Shown one piece after another: positions 34,901 to 49,400 of a DNA stretch of 64,000 bases (within the stretch, counting starts at the first letter, position 1; every line of letters begins with the position of its first letter). The position numbers were made by a program, and so were the translations under genes. Source of the stretch: Periplaneta americana (lineage: Eukaryota > Arthropoda > Insecta > Blattodea > Blattidae); contig NC_091119.1 in assembly GCF_040183065.1 (NCBI RefSeq), positions 63,660,392 through 63,724,391 of the forward strand, given 5' to 3'. A model generated the notes under the pieces. That model worked only from the letters and a program-made list of their open reading frames with translations. It did not search any database and was not told the DNA's origin.

Positions 34901-37900
34901 AAATGTATTTAAATGGAAGATAGCAGAAAGTGGCGGGGTGCAGCACAGTGTATCGAATCAAATCGAACAGAACAGGATTCAGGAGCTAGAATATTTATTC
35001 CACTGCTGGAACAGAATTTCTTGTTTCGAGTATGATCATAAGATCTCGTGAAAAAACAAATGAACCACATCCATTCTTGGTGACTTAATTTGTTTACTAT
35101 TGAAAGTTATTGCTGAAATAGTACATATACAAAAATCACAATTTATATGAACGAAGAAAAATTACTAAATCTGGTGTAGAATTATCATCTTTTGTATGAC
35201 AAAACACAAAAGCACTGTTTGGTTCGATTCCACTACATGTGAGCAGCAGCAGACTTTTCGTTTCGATTTTGCTAAGTGGGAGTGGATCTTAACTGTGCTA
35301 GCAGTTTGTCACTTGACATATCGTCATAAAATTTACAACATTACTAACATTAAGTTTTTGAGCTTAAATTCCAGAAGAAGTGAGGACTAATTATCCTGTG
35401 GCATTTATCTCACTTATAGCTTAAAAACTGTAGCCGCATCTCTTATCTTCCCCAAAACATTATGATTACTCTAGTGGAGACATTTGTAAGAGTAAGAAAT
35501 GTGTTGTTGTATTACTAAACTTAAAAATATTTTATTTTTTATGTGTTGTGAAGAGTGCATTGATCTATTGGTATGTGTACCTAGGGTATTACAGATTCCT
35601 TGTACCTGAGACTTCGTGCACGTAACAGGTGTAACCATCGTGACTACCAGAATCTGTCTCGAAATGGTGCTTCCAGCTATGATGGAATAACATATGTGAA
35701 GAGCCTCGCACGTAACCAAACCCACGATAAGCCATTGCTTGTGATGTATGGAATGTATGGCAATGATATATGCAACAGGTAAGGATATGTCAAGCACACT
35801 CCTATTTTACATTAAAATATCTGCAAGCCTTGCTTAGAGAAGAGGCATGAGGGTTGGCTTACAGAATTGGGGCAAAAAAAGGAAGGTTACCTACTTCAAG
35901 CAATGATGCAGTTCGTTCTAACAATATGTATCCAGGTAGAAATGGTTGTTGCAAATCAGAATTGTGTATGTACATTGTTTTCTCTTATACTGTACATGTC
36001 TGAACTAGTATTAGAGGGTCTTACCGTCTAAAATTCTGTGACATAGCACTTGCTCACAGATATTCTGTGACAAATGTGCTTCACTTGTTATATTCATTGT
36101 CTTATATGATGAAAGAGTAATGGAACGGAGAAAAATTCTCTCCGGCGCCGGGATTTGAACCCGGGTATATATGTGTATATATGTTGTTTTTTGTTCACTT
36201 TCTACGAGCAGTAATCTCGTATTGTATTTGTTCTGCTCACATCTTGTTGAACTGCACCAACAAAAATTAAGTGTTTGGAATGAGTTAACATAAATAAAGA
36301 TCCTGGTTAATAATATAATGTAAAATTAGCTTATTCGTCCATCAAGGTACTGTTATTTGTGCAAACCATCAGGTTAGAATAGTGAGTGTTTTCAGGAGAA
36401 GAACGAAATGATGGAGGAAAGAGCTGGGTCCTTGAAGATATTGACGGCATTGGGATACTATCATATTTGCCACTTCCAATGAGTGCATCATATAACAAAT
36501 TGTCGATAATCCTGTGCGCTAAAAGTTGATGTTCGTTTTTAAATTTTCTTACTTGGCAGCAATATTAAACTTGGCTCTAATTGACTGGACGGTGTGACTT
36601 TTGGTGTTTCAAATAAGTTCTATAGTACGATTCTTGGCGTCTCTCAGTGCAGTTCCTACCCGGAGATCTGATTGAGGGACTATTTTACCTCTGGAGAATT
36701 TTACACTGAGGGACTCCATGTATCATAAAAAATATAGTGACTACACTTCAACTCTGGTTACTAGCAACAGGCATCTATAATGAATACCGATTAAAATACC
36801 CCTCATTTCTCATGAAAAACAAAAACTGAATAGATACAGTGGACTTTATGTTGTCAGCAAACAGCTGGATACATTAAGAAGATTGATTGATTGATTGATT
36901 GATTGATTACTTGGCAGCAACACCAGCAGCAAGATTGATTACTTGGCAGCAACACCAGCAGCAAAAATATATACGTTATCTTGTTTTGTTCCTTCCATTT
37001 TTTGCTTCACATGTTGCACGACTGTGAAGCCCTTGGGTCAAACATTATAGCTAACCTGCAAACTCTTAATTTTCGTCATATTTAGATTTTTGTAATCTGC
37101 ATGAGATGAATCCCATATTATAAGTCTAACTTCAATTTCTTTTATAAAATGAATAATATTTTTCATTTGTCCATTTCATTTACAACAGAATGCACCTACA
37201 AATGTTTCTTCTGGTGTATTGTATTCAGTGAACATGCACAAATTGGGCACTTACTGAAATCCACAGCGTGTGAACAAGCATGAATATTGTGTGCACACAC
37301 TGAAGAATGGTGGATACAGTGACCTTGTGTGCACACTCTGTACACACACTTCAGTTTAGTTTCTGTTATTGGAGTGAAAACATTTAGTGTCCACTGTTTG
37401 TTCTGTGAAGTACTTTGTTTCAAATAGTTGTAAATGGAATGAACAAATGATAAGTTTATTATTTAAGAAAGTTATTTCATCACTGTCTGTGAGAACCTAA
37501 TTCTTTTCTCCATACTTTCGTTTTTCTCCTAAAATACTCGATATTCTAACTTGACAGTTTGCACAAATAACAGCACCTCGATGGATGAATCAAGTAAAGA
37601 AACTGCCAAGGAAAGTCCTGAGTTTTGGTACATGAAACAGTGATTTGTAAAGTTTGTATTTTTGAAGATGAATAAAAAAATTGTACCATTTTTTAAGTAC
37701 CTAGATTGTTTAAATAGTTATTTATTATTTTGTCTGATTTATAAACAAAAAAAACTTACTTTTACATTCTTTTATTAACCATGATCCTTTTAATTATGTT
37801 AATTCTTTCTAAAAATTTAATTTTTGTTGGTATGTGAATTTATGTATGTCAGATAGTCAAATATAGTAGAATCCCTCTTATCCGGCACCAAAGGGACCAG

Positions 37901-37949
37901 GCTAGTTCCGGATACGAGATTTTGCCGGACATTTGAATAAATACTGGTA

Positions 37950-37995
<46 letters not shown>

Positions 37996-38003
37996 AACAC
38001 TTC

Positions 38004-38034
<31 letters not shown>

Positions 38035-40703
38035 TCGTATTTCATGATGCCAAATGTTAAAACTGCAGCTATGTGAAGCTTATTTCTCTATCACTTGCTC
38101 ATAACTGAATAAACATAAAAACTGTGTGTATTTTTCTTATTAAAATACATCACACAACACAAATAATACACTAATTCTAGGTTCGAATATTCACTGAAAA
38201 TTAAAGTTCTTACGAACTTCCTAATGTGTCAACACTGATGGCCCGAACATAACTAAATAAACATAAAAACCGTGTGGATTTTATTTATTAAAACACATCA
38301 CATAATACACTAATTTTAGGTTTGAATATTCACTGAAAACGAACGTTCGTGCGAACTTCTTAATGTGGCAACAGTGACGGCCCAAACATAATTAAATAAA
38401 CATAAAAGCTGTATGGATTTTCTTTATTAAAACACATCACACAACATAAATAATACACTGATTTTAGATTCGAATATGCACTGAAAATGAAAGTTCGTGC
38501 GAACTTCCTAATGTGGCAAAAGTGACGGCCCAGCTGTGGCAATGTGGCAGATTTAAACTTTTTTTTTGGCCTAGCCAAAAGTGCCGGTTACGATGTATTT
38601 TGCTGTACATATTTGAAACTATATTAGTTGAACCGTTAAAAGTGTTATAATGTAAACAGGTTATGTACCTGTGACACCTGTTTAAATTATAACACTTTTA
38701 ACTGTGCAACTAATATAGTTTGAAATTTTAAACAAGTGTTAACATGAACAAAAAACAATGTGTCAAGTACATATTTAGAAAATTTGTATTACATAATATT
38801 TTTGAGAGTTTACGTTCATTTACTTGGTGGTCTACACAGACGATTTTATCTCATAATGGTTATTAAGTAGTAATAATAAATTATAACGAATAATAAATTA
38901 AAACAATTATCTTTCGATGTGGATATTAAAGAATTACAGACTTACGAGAAAATGCGAGATATCAATTGTCTTGACACCTTGAACAAATACATCAGACTAG
39001 TAAGAAATCTCCAGTAACATGGTATCTCAGTGTTACTGTGAGTTCCAATTTTACTGGAACACATATTGATTTATTGATAAAAACAGTTGTATCACAGAGA
39101 CATAGACAAAGTCAAAAGAAAAACAAACAAACTAAAATACTATATCAACACTAGTTTCCATAAATTCATTTATATCGTAAAAAGTGTTTTTGATTAGCCA
39201 GTCATGAATAACACACCTAAATCTATTAAAATTAACAATATGAGCACTATAAGCAAGTTTGTTAAAAAGTGGTTTAGCTTTTTGCTTCTTCAATTAAATA
39301 CCTACAATGACATAAGCCGAAGAAAAAGCATATCGACCTTCTGAGTAATTATATTGGTGGATACTAGACAAGAAAATAAGCATAAATTATTTGCGTACAG
39401 AATATTCACGCACAAATTGATTACACTGTTTGCGACGAAGACCATTTATTTTTGAAATGGTGGAGACAATCTTGAATAACTGTGCAGAACAGTATATGAG
39501 AACTTCAATACTGCACAAATGCGTGGCACACAGAATTGCAGTGGAACAGCACCTTTACGCACATGTGTCACAGAGCTCACAGTATAGGAGATATGCTGTG
39601 CTTACAGTAATGGTAAACATTTGGTCATTCTTCAGAAGATATTAATTTTAGGACCCACGTTTATAGGACTCTTATTTCTTGTTTTGATGCATACTACTTC
39701 CTCTCTCAACTTTGGAACCTTTTTCAGAACACACTGTACATACTGATTTCATTGTGTTGTACTAAGACGCATATAGTAGATACCAGTCGGCGAATCGTGA
39801 TATTTTTTGTATGTAGGATATGAGATTGACGACTGATGACCAAGACAGAAACTAATATTAATAACTAGCCGTACCCGTGCGCTCCGCTGCACCCGTTAGA
39901 AATAAATATAAAGTAATTACATAATTAAAATAGGACATTTGATCCAGGGAACATTCGTGTTTGATATAGGCTAAGGATAAATCGTTTATTATGTTACTTA
40001 ATTTAAATTGTATTTGCATAATTAAAATGCTATCATTTTGATCCAGAGACCACTCATTTGGTCATAAAAATTATTTTAGGAAATACAGGAAACGAATGTA
40101 CAGAATAGCCTATCAAGTTTTCTGTGCATAAGAAGCTATTTTAATCTTACCTGTCCTCGATTCACTCAGAAGTTACTGTAATAACATTATAGCATTATGT
40201 CCATCTAGAAAAACTACACTTTCCAATGGTGAATTAATAATTAATTATACAAATCGGTTAATTTAGCTTCTGATATTACTTCATACAAACACAGAAACAT
40301 TCTCTGTAGGCTATCTTTCATAGCTTTCGATTGTTGTTGTGCAAGGCCCCTTATAGACGAAGTCATTTGTTTTTTAATTCATTACACGGCCTTAGATGGC
40401 AGTTATTTTAATTTTAAAACTCATTTATCTCATTAAATATCAGTCCTATCAAAATTTTTCAAGGAATAAAACTTATCGGAAATTATTTTTAAAGAAACTT
40501 TTGTTATGTAACATTTTAAAAAAAAATCAATAATAAGGGAGATATTTCGATTTATTTAATTCAGGCCCCCTTATAACCCCCCTTTTAAATAATGTATTTT
40601 GAATGCCATATAGCCTAAAATCTAAGTTACAACGAACTTAATTTATATTCCAATTTTCATCGAAATCCGTTCAGCCATTATCGCGTGAAAAGGTAACAAA
40701 CAT

Positions 40704-40734
<31 letters not shown>

Positions 40735-40877
40735 TACAAACAGAAATTAAAAAAAAGCGATTTTCGGTTTCAGGGTGGTTAATTATATATGTTAGGACCA
40801 ATTATTTTTGGAAAATCGAAAATTACCAGAAAAATTTCGGCTACAGATTTATTATTAGTATAGATAATATAATATTA

Positions 40878-40917
<40 letters not shown>

Positions 40918-43449
40918 CTTAATTACTTACTGGCTTTTAAGGAACCCGGAGGTTCATTGCCCCCCCTCACATAAGCCCGCCATAGGTCCCTATCCTGAGC
41001 AAGATCAATCCAGTCTCTTTCATCATATCCCACCTCTCTCAAATCCATTTTAATATCATCTTCCCACCTACGTGTCGGCCTCCTCAAAGGTCCTTTTCCC
41101 TCTGGCCTCCCAACTAACACTCTAATGCATTTCTGATTCGCCCATACGTGCTACATGCCCTGCCCATCTCAAACATCTGGATTTAATGTTCCTAATTATG
41201 TCAGGTGAAGAATACAATGCGTGCAGTTCTGTGTTGTGTAATTTTCTCCATTCTCCTGTAACTTCATCCCTCTTAGCCCCAAATATTTTCCTAAGCACCT
41301 TATTCTCAAACACCTTAACCTATGTTCCTCTCTCAAAGTGAGAGTCCAAGTTTCACAACCATAAAGAACAACCGGTAATATAACTTTTATAAATTCTAAC
41401 TTTCAGATTTTTTGACAGCAGACTGGATAATAAAAGCTTCTCAACCGAATAATAACAGGCATTTCCTATATTTATTCTGTGTTTAATTTCCTCCTGAGTA
41501 TCATTTATATTTGTTACTGTTGCTCCCAGGTTTTTGAACTTTTCCACCTCCTCAAAGGACAAATTTCCAATTGTTATATTTCCATTTCGTACGATATTCT
41601 CGTCACGAGACATAATCATATACTTTGTCTTTTCGGAATTTACTTCCAAACCTATCTCTTTACTTTCTTCATGTAAAATTTCCGTGTTTTCCCTATTTGT
41701 TTGTGGATTTTCTCCTAACATATTCACGTCATCCACATAGACAAGAAGCCGATGTAACCTGTTCGATTCCAAACCCCCTCTGTTATCCTGGACTTTCCTA
41801 ATGGCATATTCTAGAGCAAAGTTAAAAAGTAAACGTGATAGTGCATCTCCTTGCTTTAGCCCACAGTGAATTGGAAATGCATCTGACAGAAGCTGACCTA
41901 TACAGACTCTGCTGTACGTTTCACTGAGACACATTTTAATTAATCGAACTAGTTTCTTGGGAATACCAAATTTAATAAGAATATCATATAAAACTTCTCT
42001 CTTAACCGAGTCATATGCCTTTTTGAAATCTATGAATAACTGATGCACTGTACCCTTATACTCCCATTTTTTCTCCATTATCTGTCGAATACAAAATATC
42101 TGATCAATAGTTGATCTATTACACCTGAAACCACACTGATGATGCCCAATAATTTCATCTACATATGGAGTTAATCTTCTCAAAAGAATATTGGACAAAA
42201 TTTTGTACAATGTCAACAAAAGTGATATTCCTCGAAAGTTACTACAGTTAGTCTTGTCTTCCTTCTTAAAGATAGGTACGATTATGGACTCCTATTGCTC
42301 TGGTACAATTTCTTTTTCCCAGATAGCAAGTACAAGCTTATAAAATAATAATCTATACTAATAATAAATCTGTAGCCGAAATTTTTCTGGTAATTTTCGA
42401 TTTTCCAAAAATAATTGGTCCTAACATATATAATTAACCACCCTGAAACCGAAAATCGCTTTTTTTAAATTTTTGTTTGTATGTCTGTCTGTCTGTCTGT
42501 CTGTATGTTTGTTACCTTTTCATGCGATAATGGCTGAACGGATTTCGATGAAAATTGGAATATAAATTAAGTTCGTTGTAACTTAGATTTTAGGCTATAT
42601 GGCATTCAAAATACATTATTTAAAAGGGGGGTTATAAGGGGGCCTGAATTAAATAAATCGAAATATCTCGCTTATTATTGATTTTTGTGAAAAATGTTAC
42701 ATAACAAAAGTTTTTTTTAAACAATTTCCGATAAGTTTTAAAATTAAAATAACTGCCATCTAAGGCCGTGTAATGAATTAAAAAACAAATGACTTCGTCT
42801 ATAAGGGGCCTTAGACAGCAACAATCGAAAGCTATGAAAGATAGCCTACAGAGAATGTTTCTGTGTTTGTATGAAGTAATATCGGAAGCTAAATTAACCG
42901 ATTTGTATAATTATTAATTATTAATTCACCATTGGAAAGTGTAGTTTCTCTAGATGGACATAACGCTATAATGTTATTACAGTAACTTCTGATATAATTA
43001 TAATATAATATGTAATGTAATGTAATATTATATAATATAATTTAAGTTATTTGAAGGGTTCAGAACCATAGTGGGCCAAACGCCATTTCCTGAATACGTA
43101 GAAAACAAGGGTTAAAATTAAGTTATTACCATAATTCAATGGAAACCTATAACAAGTAAAATAAAATATACACATTAAATCTAAATGATGTCAATCTTCA
43201 TTAAACTATGGTTGCATGTAATAAAAATTAAGAAACATGTTAAAGGAATTGTCATTGCACCAAATGAGTGTCTCTGGACCAAAATGATCGCATTTTAATT
43301 ATTTGGATGCAATTTGAATTAAGTAACATATTAAACGATTTATCCTTCTATCAAACAAGAATGTTCCCTGGATCAAATGTCCTATTTTAATTATGTAATT
43401 ACTTTATATCTATTTCTAACGGGTGCAGCGGAGCGCACGGGTACGGCTA

Positions 43450-43488
<39 letters not shown>

Positions 43489-46400
43489 TACCTTGCAAAA
43501 TGAATACAAGTAGGCCTATATTAGTCCTTGACTCACGATTCTGCAACTGGCAATTTATTAGTAGTGAAGTTCGATTCTCCTCGCCATTTTCCATTGCACT
43601 GCCCGATATTTACCGATGTTCGGTCATACGTTTGTGCAATTAATTTCTTGCTACAGTTAAATTCTTCTAAATAATAAAATACAACTTCAGATATTCTTTC
43701 GGCTGTCCTGTCATATGAAAGTCCTGTTAATTCTTGTATTTATTATAGCTTATTTTATTTATTTTTATGCAATGTTTTTTTATTCATTTTATTTTTTATA
43801 TTATATCATTTAAAATTTTTTTTATTATTTCGTTTATTCTATTCTTTTAAAATGACCAATGAACTGCATTTAAGGAGGCTATAAGGGTACTTGAATGTTC
43901 TTATTGTAGTCTCTGACAGGGTCTCCATCACTCAGAAAGAAGGGTCGTAGTATTAGGATATGCTGTCATATCCTCAAATGCAGTTAAACTCAAGCCATTC
44001 CCGCTCTCCGCTTCCTCCCCTGTCTGCTAACTTCACTGTTAGAAATACCGTTTGCTGCAAGATATTTGAATGGTTCCTCGGAAAATATTTCTGACCTGTG
44101 CAGTGGCGACAACTCAACAGATAGTGAAAGCTTAAAGGAAATTAATATGTCGGGATGCATTGAAAATCAAAATCTGTAATTAAGATGTTTTCGTAGGAGT
44201 TAACATATATTTTCTATCCTCAGAAGCACGAAATTAAAACTGTAGGGATCATCTTTATATTCTTCATGGAGGAATAGCCACTGGTAGAGGCACCAGTTTC
44301 CAATTCAATAATTTAACTGATGTATTATAAAACTTATGGATATGGATTATTACATTTTTTTTTTTTTTCAATTGTAACATCTTCTCTTTATTTAATTGTG
44401 TTTAACATCTTTAGATTGTTAGGCATGTTACTGTTATGTTATGTTGTAGTTATGTGCATGTGTGTTATATTTTACCTGTTATGTGCACTTGTTTTGTGTT
44501 ATAATATTAGTCTGTACACTTACCTTGTTATATTGTATTTGTTATATTCACGTGTTTTGTAGTGTACTTTTGTGCACATAATTTGTTGTAATACTTGATT
44601 TCTCAGGTTCTCAGATGCATTACCTAACATGACCACACCTGCTGAATTCTACCGCAATGTGATGAATGTTCTAAACGTGCTGAACACGTCATTGCCATTT
44701 GGCAGTCATGTGATGCTAATAGGTCTGGTGGATGGAGGCTTCATATACCCAACAATGGAAAATAGAATCCACCCACTGGGGCAGCTACACGGCAATATTC
44801 ACTATCGTGACGTGTACACGTGGTTCAACTGCATGGAAATGGGTCCTTGCTCTGCATGGATGAACGGCAATGTGACACTGCGTAAGATGGCCACCATGGT
44901 ATGCATGTTCTTGTTCATTTTTCTGGGAATAGATAATGTGTGAAATGCTAAATGTGTTTATTTATGGACAGAATTAAATTTTATCTGGAACTGATTTTAT
45001 AGTGCTTATATCAGAGATAAATTTAATTTTAATAGTCTTATTGTAAGAAAAACATATTGTTATGGCTACCACAACCACCACCCCTACTTTTTAGTAATAA
45101 TGTTTTAACTTTCTGCTCTTTTTCTCTGCAATATTCAACATATTGTCAACATATTGTCAACATTTATTAAATGAATATAATATTATGAAAGTGCTAATTC
45201 GTTCATTCTTAGAAACATTCTTTTCAGAATGCCCACAGCTTTTTTTTAGCCCTTCACAACAGGAACCATTTTAGAGACAGGAAGGAAGCAAAACGTCCCT
45301 TGTTTATTCTTATTTAATTTCGAATATTTTGTTGGGAGTTGCATTGTGCCCTTCCTGTTCCCTTTTGGGCAAGTTTCTGGTTAATAGAGTCTAATACAGT
45401 AAAATCCCTCGTAGCCGGCACCCAAATAACCAGCAATACCAAAACAATGGCACTTTTGGCTAGGAGGAAGAAAATAGTCATTCATGCAAAAGGGAAGAGT
45501 CGGATGAAGATGTGAGTGGTTTTCGTGAATCGAACATGCCGCATATTGTTTACTCTTTACATTTTTTACGTGTGAGAACATAGACAGAAAACCCTGTTAT
45601 GTCCCTGGGGTAGATAGGGTAGCATCGATAAGTTGCCACTTGGGTCTTACAAACAATGCACAGAGATGATATCTTTAAATTTACCACTTGAAGTCGCCTG
45701 TTTCGACAGGGTATTGGATGAGTCTAAATAGAAAAGTGTGAAATTCTCTGTTCTTATAGCGTGTAAGAGTTTCATTCGTGTGATACTGGCTACTACCACT
45801 AAGTGTAAGAGAAACGTCCTCACACTAAAGCAAAAGCTTGAATTAATCGAGAAAATAGAGAGAGGAGTTAGTAGATCCAAATTAATGAACAAATATAAAG
45901 TTGGAAGTTCAACTTTATACGATATAAAGAAACAAGACAGTCAACTTCAGTGATTCATAAGTAACACTGAATCTACGAAAGTTGCGGAAAATCGGAAAAC
46001 TGTACATCAGTCCCACTGTGAAGAATTGGATCACAGTTAAAAGATCTGAGAGAATGTGCATTCTGGGCCGATGCTACAAGAAAAAGTCAAGGAATTGCAC
46101 CACAAAATGAAACTGCAAGGTGAGTGTGGATTTTCCATTGGGTGGTTTAACAGATTCAAAGAGAGGCATTGAATCCGAAAACTAGACATGTCTGGTGAAC
46201 AAACAAGTGCCAACGAAGTGTCCGCGAATCAGTTTATTAATCAGTTTCTTGAAAATTGTGTCTGAGAGTAATGTTAGTAACACTGACGAGACTGGTTTAT
46301 TATGAAGGTGTCTTCCTACAACAGCACTGGCATGTGCGACAGAAACGTCGTCTAAGGGCTTCGAACAAAACAATGATCATGTAATTCTTACGGTATGCGG

Positions 46401-49400
46401 AAATGCTACAGATACACACAAAGTGACATTGACAGTGGTGGGGAAAATAGCGAAATCCAAGGTGCTTTAAAAACGTAAAGAATCTCCCTGTCATTATCAG
46501 GCACAAAAGAACGCATGGATGGATTGCCACAGCCTGGGCCGTCAGTGTTACCACATTAGAAAGTTCGCACGAATTTCATGTTCAGTGAATATTCCAACCG
46601 AAAATTAGTGTACTTTTGTGTTAAGTGATATACTTTAATAAAGAAAATCACAGTTTTATGTTATTTAGCTATGATCAAGTGACTGAGAAATAAGCTTCAT
46701 ATACCTAGCTGCAATTTCATAAAATATGAACAGGTAATTTTTTTAAATACTTATTCAATTATTGGGCAAAATGTCGTATCCAGAACTTGTCTGGCCCCAT
46801 TGGTGCCGGTTAAGAGGGATTCTACTATATTTTCATACGATTTATGTGGTATGCTGTTAGTGGTATAAAACCATCGATCGTGATGTGTCGATAGATTTTT
46901 GAGGACCTTAGGTGATACAACATAAATCATTATAATATAAAGATTAAAAATAAGTTATATATGCTTCCCAGCCTTACCAGTTTTTTCCTTTGCCGTAAGT
47001 AATGAAAAAGTTGGATTTACTTATCGTGAGTATAATATGTTGGTAAAGCCAGGACATTCTACTAATAAATCTTATTGGAGTAAGCTAGGAACACTTCATA
47101 TTTCGTTAGTTGATGGGAACATTACTATACTGCAATAGTTTTTATTATATACCTTACCTTGATAGTACATTTAGATGACAGTATGAGTACTTCTTGAGAG
47201 TACAATCATCTCTTCGCAAGGTTGTAGTTTTTCCACTTCCTGTTATGACGATTTCGTGTATAATGTAAGGAATAAATATAATTTTTTAACACTAGTAACT
47301 TACTATTTTGTATTACTATGATGTACCGAAGTACATGAGTTTTAGTTTCAGTGCAGTAATTCTGCATTTCCATATGGTGAAGAACGGTAGAATGAAGAAA
47401 AATTCTCTCCGGCAACAGGACTCGAACCCAGGTTTCCAGCTTTAAGTGCTGGCACTTTATCCATTAAACCACACCGGATTCAAGTCTCAATGCTGGATTG
47501 AATCCCTCTCATTTTTAAGTTCTACCTACTGGGTTCCCCTTTATTGGCCTGCCTTCGTGTACCATGTCACAATATATGTGACAGTAAATACAATGTCCAA
47601 CCACAAGTACACAGATGCACTCATTATGAGTGACTGAATGGTCGGGGCCCGACAGAATATGATGCCGTCTTGAATCACAAAGTGATTACTTACACTTTCT
47701 CATATTACTGTGATGTACCGAAGTACATATGGAGTTTCAGTGCTGTAATTCTGTGTTTCTATATGGTGAAGAATCGATAGAATGAAGAAAAATTCTCTCT
47801 GGCAACGGGACTCGATCCCAGGTTACTAGCTTTACATGCTGGCGCTTTATCCACTAAGCCACACTGGATTCAATCCTAATGCTGGATTCAGGATTGAATC
47901 CTTCTTGTCCATGCTTTGAGTAACGGTTAGCATTTCTAGCCATGAAACCATGTGGCCCGGGTTCGATTCCCGGTCGGGACAAGTTACCTGGTTGAGGTTT
48001 TTTCCGGGCTTTTCCCTCAATATGAGCAAATGCTAGGTAACTTATGGTGTTGGACCTCGGACTCATTTCACTGGCATTATCACCTTCATCTCATTCAGAT
48101 GCTAAATAACCAAAGCTGTTGATAAAGCATCGTAAAATAACCTACTAAAATAAAAAAATAAAAATTGAAACCTTCTTATTTTTAAGTTCTACCTACTGGG
48201 TTCCCCTTTATTGGCCTGCCCTCGTGTACCATGTCACAGTATATATGTGACAGTAAATACAGTGTCCAACCGCAAATACAGAGGTGCACTCATTACGAGT
48301 GACTGAATGGCCAGGGTCTGACGGAATATGCTGCCATCTTGAATCACAAAGTGATAACTTATGCTTTATCATATTACTATGATGTACCAAAGTACATATG
48401 GAGTTTCCATATGGTGAAGAATCGATATAATGAAGAAAAATTCTCTCTGGCAGCGGGACTCGAACCCAGGTTACCAGCTTTACGTGCTGGTGCTTTATTC
48501 ACAAAGCCACACCAGATTCAATTCCCGATGTTGGATTGAATCCCTCTCATTTTTAAGTTCTACCTACTGTGTTCCCCTTTATTAGCCTGCCCTCGTGTAC
48601 CATGTCACATTATATGTGACAGTAGATACAATGTCTAACCACAAATACAGAGATGCGCTCATTACGAGTGACTGAATGGCCGGGGTCCGACAGAATATTG
48701 CGCTGTCTTGAATCACAAAGTGATAACTTATGCTTTATCATATTACTATGATGTACCAAAGTACATATTATGGAGTTTCAGTGCAGTAATTCTGTTTTTC
48801 CATATAGTGAACAATTGGTAGAATGGAGAAAAATTCTCTCTAGCACCGGGACTCGAACCCAGATTTTCAGCTTTACGTGCTGGCGCTTTATTCACTAAGC
48901 TACACCAGATTCAAGTCCCAATGTCGAATTGAATCCCTCTCATTTTTAAGTTCTACCTACTGGGTTCCCCTTTATTGGCCTGCCCTCGTATACCGTGTCA
49001 CAGTATATGTGACAGTAGACACAATGTCGAACCACAAATACAGAGGTGCACTCATTACGAGTGACTAAATGGCCAGGGTCTGACTGAATATGCTGCCGTC
49101 TTGAATCACGAAATGATTACTTATGCTTTATCATATTACTAAGATGTACCGAAGTACATATGGAGTTTCAATGCAGTAATTCTGCGATTCCTTATTGTGA
49201 AGAATCAGTAGAACAGGAAAATTGTCTCCGGCACTGGGACTCAAACCCGGGTTTTCAGCTTTACGTACTGACACTTTATCCACTAAGCCACACCGGATTC
49301 AAGATGACCGACTTCTCAGCTGTCATTGACTCTAGTCACTCTAATTATTCTCCCTGTCAGTGAAATATGACATGATGATTGAATCAGGGACAGAAAACTC

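Larger units (their letters stand above)
35779..37863. other. AOAH intron 7, left part
   Basis: Contains a SINE family B head fragment at 36121-36168 and short GATT/GCAGCAACACCA repeats at 36887-36972. The rest is AT-rich with nothing recognised. Confidence 0.45.

Noticed and set aside
43377..43643. Frame with a poly-Asn run
   Set aside because: The Asn run is the (TAA)n microsatellite at the edge of inverted arm B.
47310..49310. Regularly spaced repeats that could suggest a CRISPR array
   Set aside because: Units are 370-400 bp with tRNA-like heads and a eukaryotic intron setting. There are no short repeats with unique spacers.
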